The notes beneath the pieces are model-generated. The model saw only the letters and a list, made by a program, of their open reading frames with translations, searched no databases and had not been told where the DNA came from. A DNA stretch of 64,000 nt, taken from contig NZ_FNCE01000002.1 of assembly GCF_900100655.1 (NCBI RefSeq), positions 248,001-312,000 on the forward strand, read 5' to 3'. Shown here piece after piece: positions 15,718 through 24,866 of this stretch (positions are counted from its first letter, which is position 1; every line of letters begins with the position of its first letter). The position numbers and the translations under genes were made by a program. Source of the stretch: Limimonas halophila. GTDB lineage: Bacteria > Pseudomonadota > Alphaproteobacteria > Kiloniellales > Rhodovibrionaceae.

Positions 15718-18237
15718 TCAGGCGGCCGGATCGTCCTGCTGGTCGGCAAGCGCGGGCAGCTTGGCTCCGTGCGCCTCGGTGCAGCCGGCTTCCGTGGGGA
15801 AGAGGTCGGGCGGGAATCGCACGTCCACCGTCGTGCCCACGTCCGGCCGGCTGTCGATCTCGAGGTTGGCGCCCAGCGCCGTGGCCAGGCGGTGCGAAAG
15901 GGACAAGCCGAGCCCCGTGCTTTCGGAATCCTCGCGGCGCACGCGGCTGTCCTGCTGGACGAAGGGCTCGAACAGCCGACCTTTCAATTCCTCCGGAATG
16001 CCCGGTCCCGTGTCGCTGATGCGGATGTAGGCGCCGCCGCGGTCCGTGTGGACATCCAGCGACACGCTGCCGCGATCCGTGTACTTCACGGCGTTGGCGA
16101 GGAGATTGAGCACGATCTGCCGGATCGCCCGGGCATCGGCACAGATCGACACCGCCTCTTCGGTATCTACTTTCAGTTGCAACCCCTTTTCGCGCGCACG
16201 CATCTCCAGCATGGTGGCCGCTTCCTGGGCCACGGTGCTGAGATCGACCTCCTCGATGGTGGGCTCGTAATTGCCGGACTCGATGCGCGACAGGTCGATC
16301 AGGTCCTGGAGCAGATCTCGCAGGTGAACGCCGCTGCGCCGGATATCTTCCGCGTACTCGGCATAGCGCTCGTTGCCCAGCGGCCCGAGCACCCCCATCG
16401 ACATCATCTCGGCGTAGCCGATCACGGCGTTCAACGGTGTGCGAAGCTCGTGACTGATGGTGGCGAGAAACTGGGACTTGGCCCGGCTGGCTTCTTCGGC
16501 GCGGTCCTTGGCGTCCAGCCCCTCCCGGAACGTTGCGAGTGCATCCGCCATCTCGCCGATCTCGTCGTCGCCGCCCACGTCGATCACGGCGTTGCGCCGC
16601 CCCCAGGCGATCGAGCGCGTGGCGCGCGCCAACCGCTTCAGGCGCGCACACAGGTTTCGGTTCACGTAGAAGTAGCCGACGGCGGCGACCGTCAACAGAC
16701 TGGCCGCCGCAACGAGCGCCAGCGCGACGCGACCCTGGTAGAACGCGGAACTGACGGAGCGGACATCCTCGCGCACGTCCGCCCGGTTGGCGGCGACGAC
16801 CGCATCGACGCGCTCGGAGAGCGTTCCCGTCACCTCGCGTGCCTGGTCCAGTGCCCGGTTCGCCTTCGCCGCCGCATCGAGCTGCTCGCGCCGGAGATCG
16901 AAGAGGTTCCGGCCGCCCGTCCCCATGCCGATCAGCGCGTCGACGCGTTGCTTGATGGCCGCTTGCGACGCCCCGTCCTCCAACGCGCCCATGTTTTCCC
17001 GCAAGGTCGCAACCGCGCTCGAAAAACGCATGTTGAGCGTTTTGAGCGCGCCGACCGAGTCCACGTTGGCGGCCGTGGCCAACAGACCGGCCGCGCGATT
17101 GCCCGCGGAATGGATGCGCAGCACGGCACCGAGCCGCGCCATCTCCTGATCGACGAGCTTGGAGATGCGGTCGGCGTTGCCCGTGGCCAGGCGTTGCGCC
17201 TTGGTCTTGAAGGTGTTTTCGGCCGCGTCGGCCAGGGTGTTCACGTTGTTCAACAACGTGGAATGCATGCGCCGCGCGGTGTTCAGCTTCTGTTTGAGCT
17301 TGTCGTCGGCGCCCTCGGCCCCGTCCAGCGCCTGTTTCTTCAGCGCGACGACGTTGTTGTCACCCACCGACGCGCCCACGAGCATGTCCGCGGCCACGCG
17401 GATCATGCGGGTGTCGCCGCCGCGCGGCACGACGTCGAGTTGCTCGCGCATCTGCTTGGCGGCGACAGCCAGATCCCGCTTGACGGGGTTGAGCGCGGCC
17501 GGAAACTCGGCGCCCTGGACGAGCCCGAGCAGCGCCATCACACGGTTGGCGTCGGCGATCAGGACCAGGAGATCCCGCAATTCGCCGAGATTTTCCTGAA
17601 CGAGGGCCTGCAGCGCCTCGGAGCTCTTGCGGCTGGCGCGCCCAGACCCCTCCAGCAGGGCCGACTTGGCTTGCTTCGCGCGCGGTTCCAGCGCCGTGAG
17701 CAGCTCTCGATGCCGCGTGCGGATGGTGTCGACGGCCTCGTCGACCTCGTCGCGGGCCTCAAGACGGTGCTCAACGGCCGTGTTCAGTGTTGCGACCGTG
17801 GAACTCAGCCGCTCCACTTGGCTGCGAACCGCGGCCGTGGCTTCCGCGTCCGCGTGCAGATGCGAAAGCTGGCTCTTGATTTCGTCCGTCCGGGTGTTGA
17901 GCCGCTCCAGCGCCTTGCGCCGCTCGGTCTGGCTATCCGCGCCGGCCAGAACCGGGGCAGCGGCCGACAGCGCTGCGCTGTGCCGCGCTACCTGCGAGGC
18001 GGCCTGCATACGCGGGATGTGAGTCTGGGCAACCGTGTCCACGGAATCGCCAACGCGCGTGTACGACCACCAACCGATCCCGCCCGCCAGAACCGTGAGG
18101 CCGGCAACGAGGCCAAACGCCAGCAGCAGTCGGGCCTGGACGCCCATCATGCCGCGCCGGTCCGGCCCGGTTGCGCGCGCGCCCGGATTCGCGGACGGCG
18201 AGGGGTCCTCCGCCTGGTCGCCCCGATCCGCTTCCAT
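15718..18237 (-). CDS. Orphan sensor histidine kinase with large N-terminal sensor region
   Basis: An 839-residue inner-membrane kinase. A first transmembrane helix (about 37-57, LLLAFGLVAGLTVLAGGIGWW) is followed by about 450 residues of helical, coiled-coil-like sensor sequence similar in style to TorS-type sensors. A second helix (ALALVAAASLLTVAAVGYFY) and a HAMP domain follow. Next come HisKA with FLATISHELRTPLNAVIGYA and HATPase with NLLANAVKYT, DTGPGIPEE and STGLGLSLSHRLA. There is no receiver or HPt domain and no response-regulator gene next to it. It converges on the mutase gene with three bases between stops. An internal ATG pair at 18147-18150 is an alternative start just before the first membrane helix. 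Confidence 0.9.
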   Translation of the reverse strand: MEADRGDQAEDPSPSANPGARATGPDRRGMMGVQARLLLAFGLVAGLTVLAGGIGWWSYTRVGDSVDTVAQTHIPRMQAASQVARHSAALSAAAPVLAGADSQTERRKALERLNTRTDEIKSQLSHLHADAEATAAVRSQVERLSSTVATLNTAVEHRLEARDEVDEAVDTIRTRHRELLTALEPRAKQAKSALLEGSGRASRKSSEALQALVQENLGELRDLLVLIADANRVMALLGLVQGAEFPAALNPVKRDLAVAAKQMREQLDVVPRGGDTRMIRVAADMLVGASVGDNNVVALKKQALDGAEGADDKLKQKLNTARRMHSTLLNNVNTLADAAENTFKTKAQRLATGNADRISKLVDQEMARLGAVLRIHSAGNRAAGLLATAANVDSVGALKTLNMRFSSAVATLRENMGALEDGASQAAIKQRVDALIGMGTGGRNLFDLRREQLDAAAKANRALDQAREVTGTLSERVDAVVAANRADVREDVRSVSSAFYQGRVALALVAAASLLTVAAVGYFYVNRNLCARLKRLARATRSIAWGRRNAVIDVGGDDEIGEMADALATFREGLDAKDRAEEASRAKSQFLATISHELRTPLNAVIGYAEMMSMGVLGPLGNERYAEYAEDIRRSGVHLRDLLQDLIDLSRIESGNYEPTIEEVDLSTVAQEAATMLEMRAREKGLQLKVDTEEAVSICADARAIRQIVLNLLANAVKYTDRGSVSLDVHTDRGGAYIRISDTGPGIPEELKGRLFEPFVQQDSRVRREDSESTGLGLSLSHRLATALGANLEIDSRPDVGTTVDVRFPPDLFPTEAGCTEAHGAKLPALADQQDDPAA

Positions 18238-18537
18238 GTTGGTTCCGTTACGCTGATCGACACGGCTTCCGGCTTATGTCTTGTCTGTAAAGATTCTACA
18301 AAGAATCGGTCACATGCTGCTGCATGTTCGTTCGCAGTGAAAAAGTCCTTGGTCGCGGCAGGATACGGCAATCACCACGAACGAACAATACTTGCTGCGT
18401 GTCTTTGCTTCGAAACTTCGCGCATGTGGTGCATCGCGGTCGACGATGCGCCGCGCTTCGGGCAGGCACGCAAGGCAAGCCGTCCGCACATGAGGCGCCC
18501 TTAAGCCGCCGGAGACACCAACACGACGGAGGAACCG
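18238..18537. other. 300-base intergenic region before cutA
   Basis: The space between the divergent kinase and cutA genes. No credible gene is seen. It contains a short inverted repeat, GATTCT-ACAA-AGAATC, at 18292-18307 and otherwise only the likely leader and ribosome site (GGAGGAACCG) of cutA at its right end. Promoters for both genes should lie here, but I could not identify convincing boxes. Confidence 0.5.
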
Positions 18538-18861
18538 ATGAGCTACAGTCTTGTCTACGTCACGGCCGGTGACGCCGAGGAAGCCAAGCGTCTCGGCCGC
18601 GGCCTCGTGGAAGCCCATCTCGCCGCCTGCGCCAACGTCTTCCCGAGCATGGTCCCGATCTTCTGGTGGGACGGCGAGGTTCAGGAGGACGCCGAGGCGG
18701 TCCTGATCGCCAAGACGCGCGACGACCTCGTCGACCAGGTCATCGCGTTCGTAAAAGACCGGCACACCTACGACTGCCCCGCGGTCCTGGCGATCCCGGT
18801 GCGCGCGGGCAACGCCCAGTTCCTGGACTGGATCGACAGCGAAACCAGGACGGAAGGGTGA
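18538..18861 (+). CDS. cutA: CutA-type divalent-cation tolerance protein
   Basis: A 107-residue homologue of CutA, a small trimeric ferredoxin-like-fold protein linked to copper tolerance. It keeps the family blocks LVYVTAGDAEEAKRLGRGLV, HLAACANVFP (with the characteristic ACAN), FWWDGEVQEDAEAVLIAKT and HTYDCPAVLAIPV. GGAGGAACCG upstream fixes the ATG. It is monocistronic as far as can be seen. The molecular role of CutA is not well settled. Confidence 0.93.
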   Translation: MSYSLVYVTAGDAEEAKRLGRGLVEAHLAACANVFPSMVPIFWWDGEVQEDAEAVLIAKTRDDLVDQVIAFVKDRHTYDCPAVLAIPVRAGNAQFLDWIDSETRTEG

Positions 18862-18947
18862 ACATCTCCCGTGGCACGATCAAGCGGTAAAATAATACCC
18901 CACTGTTAAGGCGCTCATCTTACGGCGTTTTTTCGGGCCGGTAGCTG

Positions 18948-18976
18948 TTGACACGGTCCGCGGGATGCCATAGATA
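18948..18976 (+). promoter_or_regulatory. Near-consensus sigma-70 promoter for rplM-rpsI
   Basis: TTGACA at 18948-18953 is a perfect -35 hexamer. After exactly 17 bases, TAGATA at 18971-18976 is a near-perfect -10. It points toward rplM, whose ATG is 145 bases downstream, a strong promoter as expected for ribosomal proteins. Confidence 0.75.
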
Positions 18977-19120
18977 GGCGCCTACTTCGCGGGCGGCGGT
19001 CGCTTGGGCCGCCGCTGTGTCCGAGGGCAGGCGTCGTCAGCTTCACGGCGGCAGGCGCTGTCCAGCGGCCACGTACGCGATCCCAAAACGATCCCATCAG
19101 TCAGGACCGGACGGCTGCAG

Positions 19121-19585
19121 ATGAAGACCTATTCCGCCAAACCGGCCGATGTCGAGAAGACGTGGTACGTTGTCGACGCCGAGGACGTTGTCCTTGGGCG
19201 GCTGGCGGCGAAGGTGGCGAGTGTCCTTCGCGGCAAGCACAAGCCGACCTTCACCCCGCACATCGACTGCGGCGACAACGTCATCGTCGTCAACGCCGAC
19301 AAGGTCAAGCTGACCGGAAAGAAGCGCACCAACAAGATCTACTATTGGCACACCGGCCATCCCGGCGGGATCAAGGACCGGTCGGCCGATGAGATCCTGA
19401 GCGGCCGCTACCCCGAGCGCGTGGTCAAGAAGGCCATCCAGCGCATGATCCCCAAGGGGCCGCTGGGCGAGACGCAGATGCGCAATCTGCGCGTCTACGC
19501 GGGGCCGGAGCACCCCCACCACGCGCAGCAGCCGGAGCCCCTCGACGTCGGGGCGATGAACCGCAAGAACCGCCGGAGCGCGTAA
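19121..19585 (+). CDS. rplM: 50S ribosomal protein L13
   Basis: The 154-residue product begins [20 protein letters not shown] and carries the L13 signatures [27 protein letters not shown] and [12 protein letters not shown]13 is an early-binding protein of the large subunit. The ATG at 19121 is the start that gives the canonical N-terminus. It is followed four bases later by rpsI; the rplM-rpsI pair is almost universal in bacteria. Confidence 0.97.
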   Translation: MKTYSAKPADVEKTWYVVDAEDVVLGRLAAKVASVLRGKHKPTFTPHIDCGDNVIVVNADKVKLTGKKRTNKIYYWHTGHPGGIKDRSADEILSGRYPERVVKKAIQRMIPKGPLGETQMRNLRVYAGPEHPHHAQQPEPLDVGAMNRKNRRSA

Positions 19586-19589
19586 CCCC

Positions 19590-20081
19590 ATGGCGCAGGA
19601 CGAGCAGACCCTTTCCGATCTCTCCGAGCTCGGCGGCGCCGCCGAAGCCCAGGAGCCCGAGGCCGGCGCGCTGCCCGAGCCGCAAATCGACGACTTCGGC
19701 CGGTCTTACGCCACGGGCAAGCGCAAGCAGGCCGTGGCCCGCGTCTGGATCAAGCCCGGCTCCGGGCAGATGCAGGTGAACGGCAAGACGCTGGAGAACT
19801 ACTTCGTCCGCCCGGTGCTGCGGATGATGATCGGCCAGCCGTTTCGTGCCGCGGGCCGCGACAACGAGTTCGACGTCTACTGCACCGTGACGGGCGGCGG
19901 CCTGTCCGGGCAGGCCGGCGCCATCCGGCACGGCGTGGCGAAGGCGCTGTCGCGCTACGAGCCGAGCCTGCGGCCGGTGCTCAAGCAGGGTGGTTATCTC
20001 ACGCGCGATGCCCGCCGCGTGGAGCGCAAGAAGTACGGCCGCACCAAGGCGCGCCGCAGCTTCCAGTTCTCCAAGCGCTGA
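19590..20081 (+). CDS. rpsI: 30S ribosomal protein S9
   Basis: 163 residues. The conserved S9 domain starts near residue 39 ([20 protein letters not shown]) and ends with the diagnostic [22 protein letters not shown] region, whose C-terminal basic tail reaches the P-site tRNA. The first 35 or so residues form an acidic N-terminal extension ([16 protein letters not shown]), usual for alphaproteobacterial S9 and absent in E. coli. Co-transcribed with rplM and followed by an intrinsic terminator. Confidence 0.97.
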   Translation: MAQDEQTLSDLSELGGAAEAQEPEAGALPEPQIDDFGRSYATGKRKQAVARVWIKPGSGQMQVNGKTLENYFVRPVLRMMIGQPFRAAGRDNEFDVYCTVTGGGLSGQAGAIRHGVAKALSRYEPSLRPVLKQGGYLTRDARRVERKKYGRTKARRSFQFSKR

Positions 20082-20112
20082 TAGCCGGGCAAGACGAAGC
20101 TGGACTCTCCAG

Positions 20113-20145
20113 GGGGCTCGCTCGGCCGGGGCGAGCCCCGTTTTT
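20113..20145 (+). terminator. Intrinsic terminator after rpsI
   Basis: A perfect 9-base stem (GGGGCTCGC at 20113-20121 and GCGAGCCCC at 20131-20139) with a 9-base loop, followed after one G by TTTTT. It lies 32 bases after the rpsI stop and before argC. Confidence 0.85.
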
Positions 20146-20183
20146 ATGAGACCATCGGCGTGCAGCCGACGAGGGAGGCGAGC

Positions 20184-21227
20184 ATGAGCGATCCCATCCG
20201 CATCGGCATCCTGGGAGCAAGCGGCTACACGGGCGCCGAGCTGGTGCGCCTGCTCGCCGGGCACCCGGACGCACAGATTCGCGTGCTCACTGCCAATCAG
20301 CAGGCCGGCCAGCCCATGCACGCGGTGTATCCGCACCTGCGCAGCATGGACCTGCCGGACCTGGTGACCTGGGAGGAAGCCGACTGGTCCGCGCTGGATG
20401 TCGCGTTTTGCGCCCTACCGCACGGGACGAGTCAGGCAATCGTCGCGCAGATGCCGGCGGGGCTGAAGGTCGTGGACCTCTCCGCGGACTTCCGGCTGCG
20501 CGATGTCGACACGTACGCCGCCTGGTACGGCAAGGCGCACCAAGCGCCGGAGCGTCAGCGCGACGCGGTCTACGGCCTGACGGAACTGAACCGTACCGCG
20601 ATCGGGCACGCCGGTCTGGTCGCGTGCCCCGGCTGCTACCCCACGGCTGCGCTGCTCGCGCTTTCGCCACTGCTCGACGCGGGCACGGTCGAGCCGGGTG
20701 ATCTCATCATCGATGCCAAGTCGGGGGTCACGGGCGCGGGCCGCAAGGTGACCCAAGGGCTGCTGTTTGCCGAGGTGGGCGAGGGCATCCACCCCTACGG
20801 CGTCGGCAAGCACCGTCACGCGCCGGAAATGGAGCAGGAACTCAGCCTGGCCGCGGGCGCGGACGTGCGCGTAAACTTCACGCCGCATCTCATCCCCATG
20901 AACCGCGGCGAGCTGGTGACCTGTCACGTCCGGCTGGCGGGCGATGCGACGGCCGGCGATGTGCGCCGCGTGCTCGGCGAGCGCTACGATGCCGAGCCCT
21001 TCGTGCGCGTGCTGCCCGAAGGGGCCACGCCGGCGACGCGCAACGTCCGCGGCTCCAACATGGCCGAGATCGGCGTGTTCCCCGACCGGCTGCCGGGCCG
21101 CGCGGTCGTGGTCGCGGCCATCGACAACCTCGCCAAGGGCTCCAGCGGGCAGGCGATCCAGAACATGAACGTCATGCTCGCACTGCACGAAACCCGTGGC
21201 CTCGAGCTTCAGCCGATGTTCCCCTGA
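20184..21227 (+). CDS. argC: N-acetyl-gamma-glutamyl-phosphate reductase
   Basis: Catalyses the NADPH-dependent reduction of N-acetylglutamyl phosphate to the semialdehyde in arginine synthesis. The 347-residue protein has the Rossmann start IGILGASGYTGAELVRLL, the catalytic cysteine in LVACPGCYPTAA, GVTGAGRK and the C-terminal NLAKGSSGQAIQNMNVM. GAGGGAGGCG before the ATG at 20184 supports this start; an upstream in-frame GTG at 20160 lacks support. It is separated from rpsI by a terminator. The rpsI-argC neighbourhood is common in alphaproteobacteria. Confidence 0.96.
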   Translation: MSDPIRIGILGASGYTGAELVRLLAGHPDAQIRVLTANQQAGQPMHAVYPHLRSMDLPDLVTWEEADWSALDVAFCALPHGTSQAIVAQMPAGLKVVDLSADFRLRDVDTYAAWYGKAHQAPERQRDAVYGLTELNRTAIGHAGLVACPGCYPTAALLALSPLLDAGTVEPGDLIIDAKSGVTGAGRKVTQGLLFAEVGEGIHPYGVGKHRHAPEMEQELSLAAGADVRVNFTPHLIPMNRGELVTCHVRLAGDATAGDVRRVLGERYDAEPFVRVLPEGATPATRNVRGSNMAEIGVFPDRLPGRAVVVAAIDNLAKGSSGQAIQNMNVMLALHETRGLELQPMFP

Positions 21228-21281
21228 TCCCCGTCGAACGCCGAAACGGCTCGGCCGGCCACACGGATCGCGGAGCGCGCC

Positions 21282-21836
21282 ATGAGCGGTTATGTGCTGC
21301 CTTTCAAGGGCATGGCCCCGAAGGTGGCGACGGATGCGTTCATCGCCGAGAATGCCGTCGTCATCGGCGATGTGGAAATCGGTGAGCAAGGCTCGGTCTG
21401 GTACGGCTGCGTCATCCGCGGCGACGTCAACCGCATCCGGATCGGCGCGCGCACGAACGTGCAGGACGGCACCGTCATCCACGTGAACCACGACCCCCAC
21501 GGCGATTACCGGGAAACCGGGGGCGGGGAGCCGACCTGGATCGGCAATGACGTCACCATCGGGCACATGGCGCTTATCCACGCCTGCACGATCGAAAGCG
21601 GCGGCTTTGTCGGCATGCGCGCGACGGTCATGGACGGCGCGGTGGTGGAAGGCGGCGCCATGGTTGCCGCGGGCGCGCTCGTCACGCCGAACAAGCGCGT
21701 TCCCGCCGGCGAATTGTGGGGCGGTAGCCCCGCCAAGAAGATGCGCGACCTCACGGCCGAGGAGCGCGCCAACATGCCCTACCAAGCCCGGCACTACGCG
21801 CACTTGGCGGATGCCTACCTGACGGAAGGGCTGTAA
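21282..21836 (+). CDS. Gamma-carbonic-anhydrase-like hexapeptide-repeat protein
   Basis: 184 residues forming a left-handed beta-helix. Hexapeptide repeats run from about 10 to 150 (IGDVEIGEQGSVWYGCVIRG, IGARTNVQDGTVIHVNHD, IGNDVTIGHMALIHACTI). The metal-ligand histidines of the gamma class are present in IHVNHD and in IGHMALIHAC. Relatives include YrdA, PaaY and CaiE, some of which are active carbonic anhydrases and some not. Fifty-four bases separate it from argC, so co-transcription is possible. Function beyond the fold is uncertain. Confidence 0.88.
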   Translation: MSGYVLPFKGMAPKVATDAFIAENAVVIGDVEIGEQGSVWYGCVIRGDVNRIRIGARTNVQDGTVIHVNHDPHGDYRETGGGEPTWIGNDVTIGHMALIHACTIESGGFVGMRATVMDGAVVEGGAMVAAGALVTPNKRVPAGELWGGSPAKKMRDLTAEERANMPYQARHYAHLADAYLTEGL

Positions 21837-21850
21837 GCCCCCTCGGCAAG

Positions 21851-21882
21851 AAAAAGCCGCCGACAGCCGGGCTGTCGGCGGC
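21851..21882 (-). terminator. Intrinsic terminator for phaC
   Basis: A perfect 12-base stem, GCCGCCGACAGC at 21856-21867 and its complement at 21871-21882, with a three-base loop. On the minus strand it is followed by TTTTT (21855-21851). It lies 31 bases past the phaC stop and close to the convergent hexapeptide gene, so it may act in both directions, though only the minus side has a T-tract. Confidence 0.85.
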
Positions 21883-21912
21883 CGACGCGACCGGTCGTGC
21901 CGCGTGAAGTCG

Positions 21913-23715
21913 TCAGGACTGGCCCTTCATCTTCACGTACGAACCCGGTGCATCCTCGATCGGCGTGTAAACGCCGCCGCCGGGCTGGCGCGCGGTAACC
22001 GTCTCGGTCCCGACCGTCTTGGTGCACCAACTGTGCCACTCCGGCCACCAGGAGCCCTTGTGCTCCGTGGCGTTCTTCAGCCAGGTGTCCGGGTCCTTCG
22101 GGTTCTTCGCGTTGGTCCAGTAGCAGTATTTCTGCTTGGCCGGCGGGTTCACGACGCCCGCGATATGCCCCGATGCCGCCAACACGAAGCGCACCGAGCC
22201 CTTGAGGTGCTGGGTCAGGGCGTAGCCCGACTTCCACGGCGCGATGTGGTCTTCCTTCGTGGCAAGGACGAAGGACGGCTGGTTGATCGCGCGCAGGTCG
22301 ATCGGCGTATCAAGCAGCTCGATTCCGCCCGGCTCGATCAGCTTGTTCTCCAGGTACATCTTGCGGAGATAGAAGCTGTGCATCGCCGCGGGCATGCGCG
22401 TGGAATCGGAGTTCCAGTATAGCAGGTCGAAGGGGAAGGGCTCCTTGCCGAGCAGGTAGTTGTTCACCACGAACGACCAGATCAGGTCGTTGGCGCGCAG
22501 CATGTTGAAGGTCGTCGCCATCGCGGAGCCTTCCAGATAGCCCTGTTCCGCCATTTTGTTTTCCAGGGCCTGGATCTGCTCTTCGTCGATGAAGACCTCC
22601 AGCTCGCCGGCCTCGCTAAAGTCCACCATCGTCGTGAAGAAGGTGGACGCCTTCACGCGGTCACTCTGCCCGTGCTGGTCCAGGTAAGAGAGGGTGCAGG
22701 CCAACAGCGTGCCGCCCAGGCAGTAGCCGATCACGTTGGTCTGCTTTTCGCCCGTGACCTCTTCGACCACGTCGAGCGCCGCCAGCGGCCCCTCGCGCAT
22801 GTAGTCCTCGAAGGATTTCTGGGCAAGTTTTTCGTCCGGATTGACCCAGGAAATCATGAAGACGGTATAGCCCTGGTCGACGCACCACTTCACATAGGAG
22901 TTCTTCTCCCGCAGATCGAGAATATAATACTTGTTGATCCACGGCGGGATAATCAGCAGCGGCGTCTTGTAGACTTCCTCGGTGCTCGGCGAATACTGGA
23001 TGAGCTGCATCAGCTCGTTCTGGTAGATCACCTTACCCGGCGTGACGGCCAAGTTGGTGCCGACCTCGAAGGCATCGTAGTCGGTCTGGCTGATGCGGCC
23101 CTGCTCCATGTCCTGGAGCAGATTCTCCAGCCCGTCGAGGAGGTTCTGGCCGCCGGTTTCCACGGTCGTGCGCAGGACCTCAGGGTTGGTCATCATGAAG
23201 TTGGAGGGCGAGAGCGCGTCGACGAACTGCCGCGTGTAGAAATCGACTTTCTTGGCGGTCTGCTGGTCGAGCCCTTCGATGTCGTTGACTGTGTCCAACA
23301 GCCACTGCGCCGAGAGCAGGTAGGACTGCTTGATATGGTCAAACATCGGGTTCTCGGCCCAGGACTCGTCCTTGAAGCGGCGGTCGCTGGGATCGGGTTC
23401 CACCACCGACTCGCGCTCACCGCCCAGCATGCGCTTCGCGGTCACGCCCCAGAGGTTGACGGCCTGCTGCCAGAACTGGAACTGGGCCTCGACCACCTTT
23501 TCCGGGTTTTGCGCCGCCTGGCGGCCGAGTTCGGCGTAGGCGTTCGCGATCGTGAACGGATCGACGCCTTCAAGCGGTGAACTCAGCTTTTCGCGCGAAA
23601 GAAAGTTCCGCGCCAGTTCCTGGCTCTTGGTAGCGATGTTGGCCATTGTCCGGGCCAACTCGGCGGCATCGGGCATCTCCGGGCTCTCGTTCGATCCGCC
23701 CTGTTGCTCTGCCAT
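21913..23715 (-). CDS. phaC: Class I poly(3-hydroxyalkanoate) synthase
   Basis: Polymerises short-chain hydroxyacyl-CoAs into PHA granules. The 600-residue length fits class I (PhaC alone, no PhaE/PhaR). The lipase-like box is GYCLGGTLLA with the catalytic cysteine. The catalytic Asp lies in ATKEDHIAPWKSGY and the His in LAASGHIAGVVNPP. PPWINKYYILDLREKNSYV is also diagnostic. No phaA, phaB, phasin or depolymerase gene is adjacent. A sigma-70-like promoter lies about 90 bases upstream and a strong terminator just after. Confidence 0.97.
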   Translation of the reverse strand: MAEQQGGSNESPEMPDAAELARTMANIATKSQELARNFLSREKLSSPLEGVDPFTIANAYAELGRQAAQNPEKVVEAQFQFWQQAVNLWGVTAKRMLGGERESVVEPDPSDRRFKDESWAENPMFDHIKQSYLLSAQWLLDTVNDIEGLDQQTAKKVDFYTRQFVDALSPSNFMMTNPEVLRTTVETGGQNLLDGLENLLQDMEQGRISQTDYDAFEVGTNLAVTPGKVIYQNELMQLIQYSPSTEEVYKTPLLIIPPWINKYYILDLREKNSYVKWCVDQGYTVFMISWVNPDEKLAQKSFEDYMREGPLAALDVVEEVTGEKQTNVIGYCLGGTLLACTLSYLDQHGQSDRVKASTFFTTMVDFSEAGELEVFIDEEQIQALENKMAEQGYLEGSAMATTFNMLRANDLIWSFVVNNYLLGKEPFPFDLLYWNSDSTRMPAAMHSFYLRKMYLENKLIEPGGIELLDTPIDLRAINQPSFVLATKEDHIAPWKSGYALTQHLKGSVRFVLAASGHIAGVVNPPAKQKYCYWTNAKNPKDPDTWLKNATEHKGSWWPEWHSWCTKTVGTETVTARQPGGGVYTPIEDAPGSYVKMKGQS

Positions 23716-23804
23716 GATCCCATCCTTATGGTTTCAACTCGGACTGCATCAGCCGGGCTGCCGGTCCCGTGGCGGGCGCGTATCCCGCGAATTGTGCGGT
23801 GCAC

Positions 23805-23832
23805 ATAATACGGGTCGGCACCTTTGGTGCAA
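23805..23832 (-). promoter_or_regulatory. Sigma-70-like promoter for phaC
   Basis: On the minus strand TTGCAC (23832-23827) and TATTAT (23810-23805) are separated by 16 bases. The -10 ends about 90 bases before the phaC start at 23715. Both hexamers are one base from consensus. Confidence 0.55.
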
Positions 23833-23905
23833 GCCCGTCAGCGCGAGCGGGGCAGGCCGCTCCACATCAGGTCGTTGAACACCTTGGGATCGAAACCGTA
23901 GCACG

Positions 23906-24799
23906 GTGGTTGAGCACACGCCCATATCTGCGTCCGAACGCCCGCGACCGGCTCACGGCTGGCGCGTCCCGGGCGGTGTTGCGGCGGTCGTTTTGCCGCT
24001 GGGGCTGCTTCTGACCGGCTGCACGAACGCCCTGGTGGGCGACGACGTCACGCCCGAGCGTGTACAGCTCGAGGGCGATGCGGCCGAGGCGGCGTACCCG
24101 CGTTTGTCGACGGTGCCCGACGGCCCGCCGCGCCGGCCCAGCCGCCGCGCCGAGCGCCAGCGCCTGATCGACGAGCTGCAAGGCAAACCGGCCGGCGATG
24201 AGAAGACCGGCGCAGCCGGGCAGGGCGCGCGTCGCGCGCCCGCCGGCGATACGCCGGGCGCGGTGCAGCTTGCACAGGCTCAAGGTGGCGACCCGGCGGA
24301 CGAGCGCATCGAGATCAACCGGGACGAAATCCCCCAGATGGCGCCCAGCCGGGAGGGGCAGCCGGTTCAGGTCCCCGCCGGGACAGCGGACGATGCCGGC
24401 GACGACCAGCCGAGCGGCGATGCCACGGGCCGGGGCGAGGTGCGGCGCATCGCCGTCATCCAGTTCGGCCACGGCCAAGCGGGGCTCGACGGCCGCGACC
24501 GGCGCGTGCTGCGAAAGGTCGCCACGATCCAGGAGCGCACCGGGCGCCGTCTGCGCGTGGTCGGGCACTCCAGCAGCTTCACGCGCACGCTCAGCCCGAT
24601 CGACCACCGGATCGCCAACTTCGACATGTCGATCAAACGGGCGGAAACCGTGGCGAACGCGCTCGTGGCCATGGGGGTGGGCGCGGACGCCATCCGCGTC
24701 CAGGCGCGCGGCGACCGCGATCCGCTGTATCACGAGTTCATGCCGAGCGGGCAGGCGGGCAACCGGCGCGCTGAGATCTATCTCCGAGCGTCGCGCTGA
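23906..24799 (+). CDS. OmpA-domain lipoprotein
   Basis: A 297-residue envelope protein. A hydrophobic signal (about 22-38) ends LLLTGC, a lipobox with Cys39. A long charged linker (about 45-180, Ala/Gly/Asp-rich) leads to a C-terminal OmpA-like peptidoglycan-binding domain (about 183-297). That domain shows IAVIQFGHGQAGLDGRDRRV, VVGHSSSF, NFDMSIKRAETVANALV and GQAGNRRAEIYL. The usual GHTD is GHSS here. Start is a GTG at 23906. Lipid anchoring plus wall binding suggests a Pal-like tether or stator-type role; no tol genes are near. Confidence 0.85.
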   Translation: MVEHTPISASERPRPAHGWRVPGGVAAVVLPLGLLLTGCTNALVGDDVTPERVQLEGDAAEAAYPRLSTVPDGPPRRPSRRAERQRLIDELQGKPAGDEKTGAAGQGARRAPAGDTPGAVQLAQAQGGDPADERIEINRDEIPQMAPSREGQPVQVPAGTADDAGDDQPSGDATGRGEVRRIAVIQFGHGQAGLDGRDRRVLRKVATIQERTGRRLRVVGHSSSFTRTLSPIDHRIANFDMSIKRAETVANALVAMGVGADAIRVQARGDRDPLYHEFMPSGQAGNRRAEIYLRASR

Positions 24800-24866
24800 T
24801 TCGCGTGCCCCCGCGATCGCGGCTTGAGCGCCCCCGGTCCCATTCGCAGACAACGATGCGGCAGCC

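Noticed and set aside
15769-18504. Open frame of about 911 codons opposite the sensor kinase
   Set aside because: Shadow of the kinase: no recognised domains and a composition typical of antisense frames in GC-rich DNA.
21913-23715. Possible PHA operon around phaC
   Set aside because: No phaA, phaB, phaR, phasin or depolymerase gene lies on either side; phaC appears alone between its own promoter and terminator.
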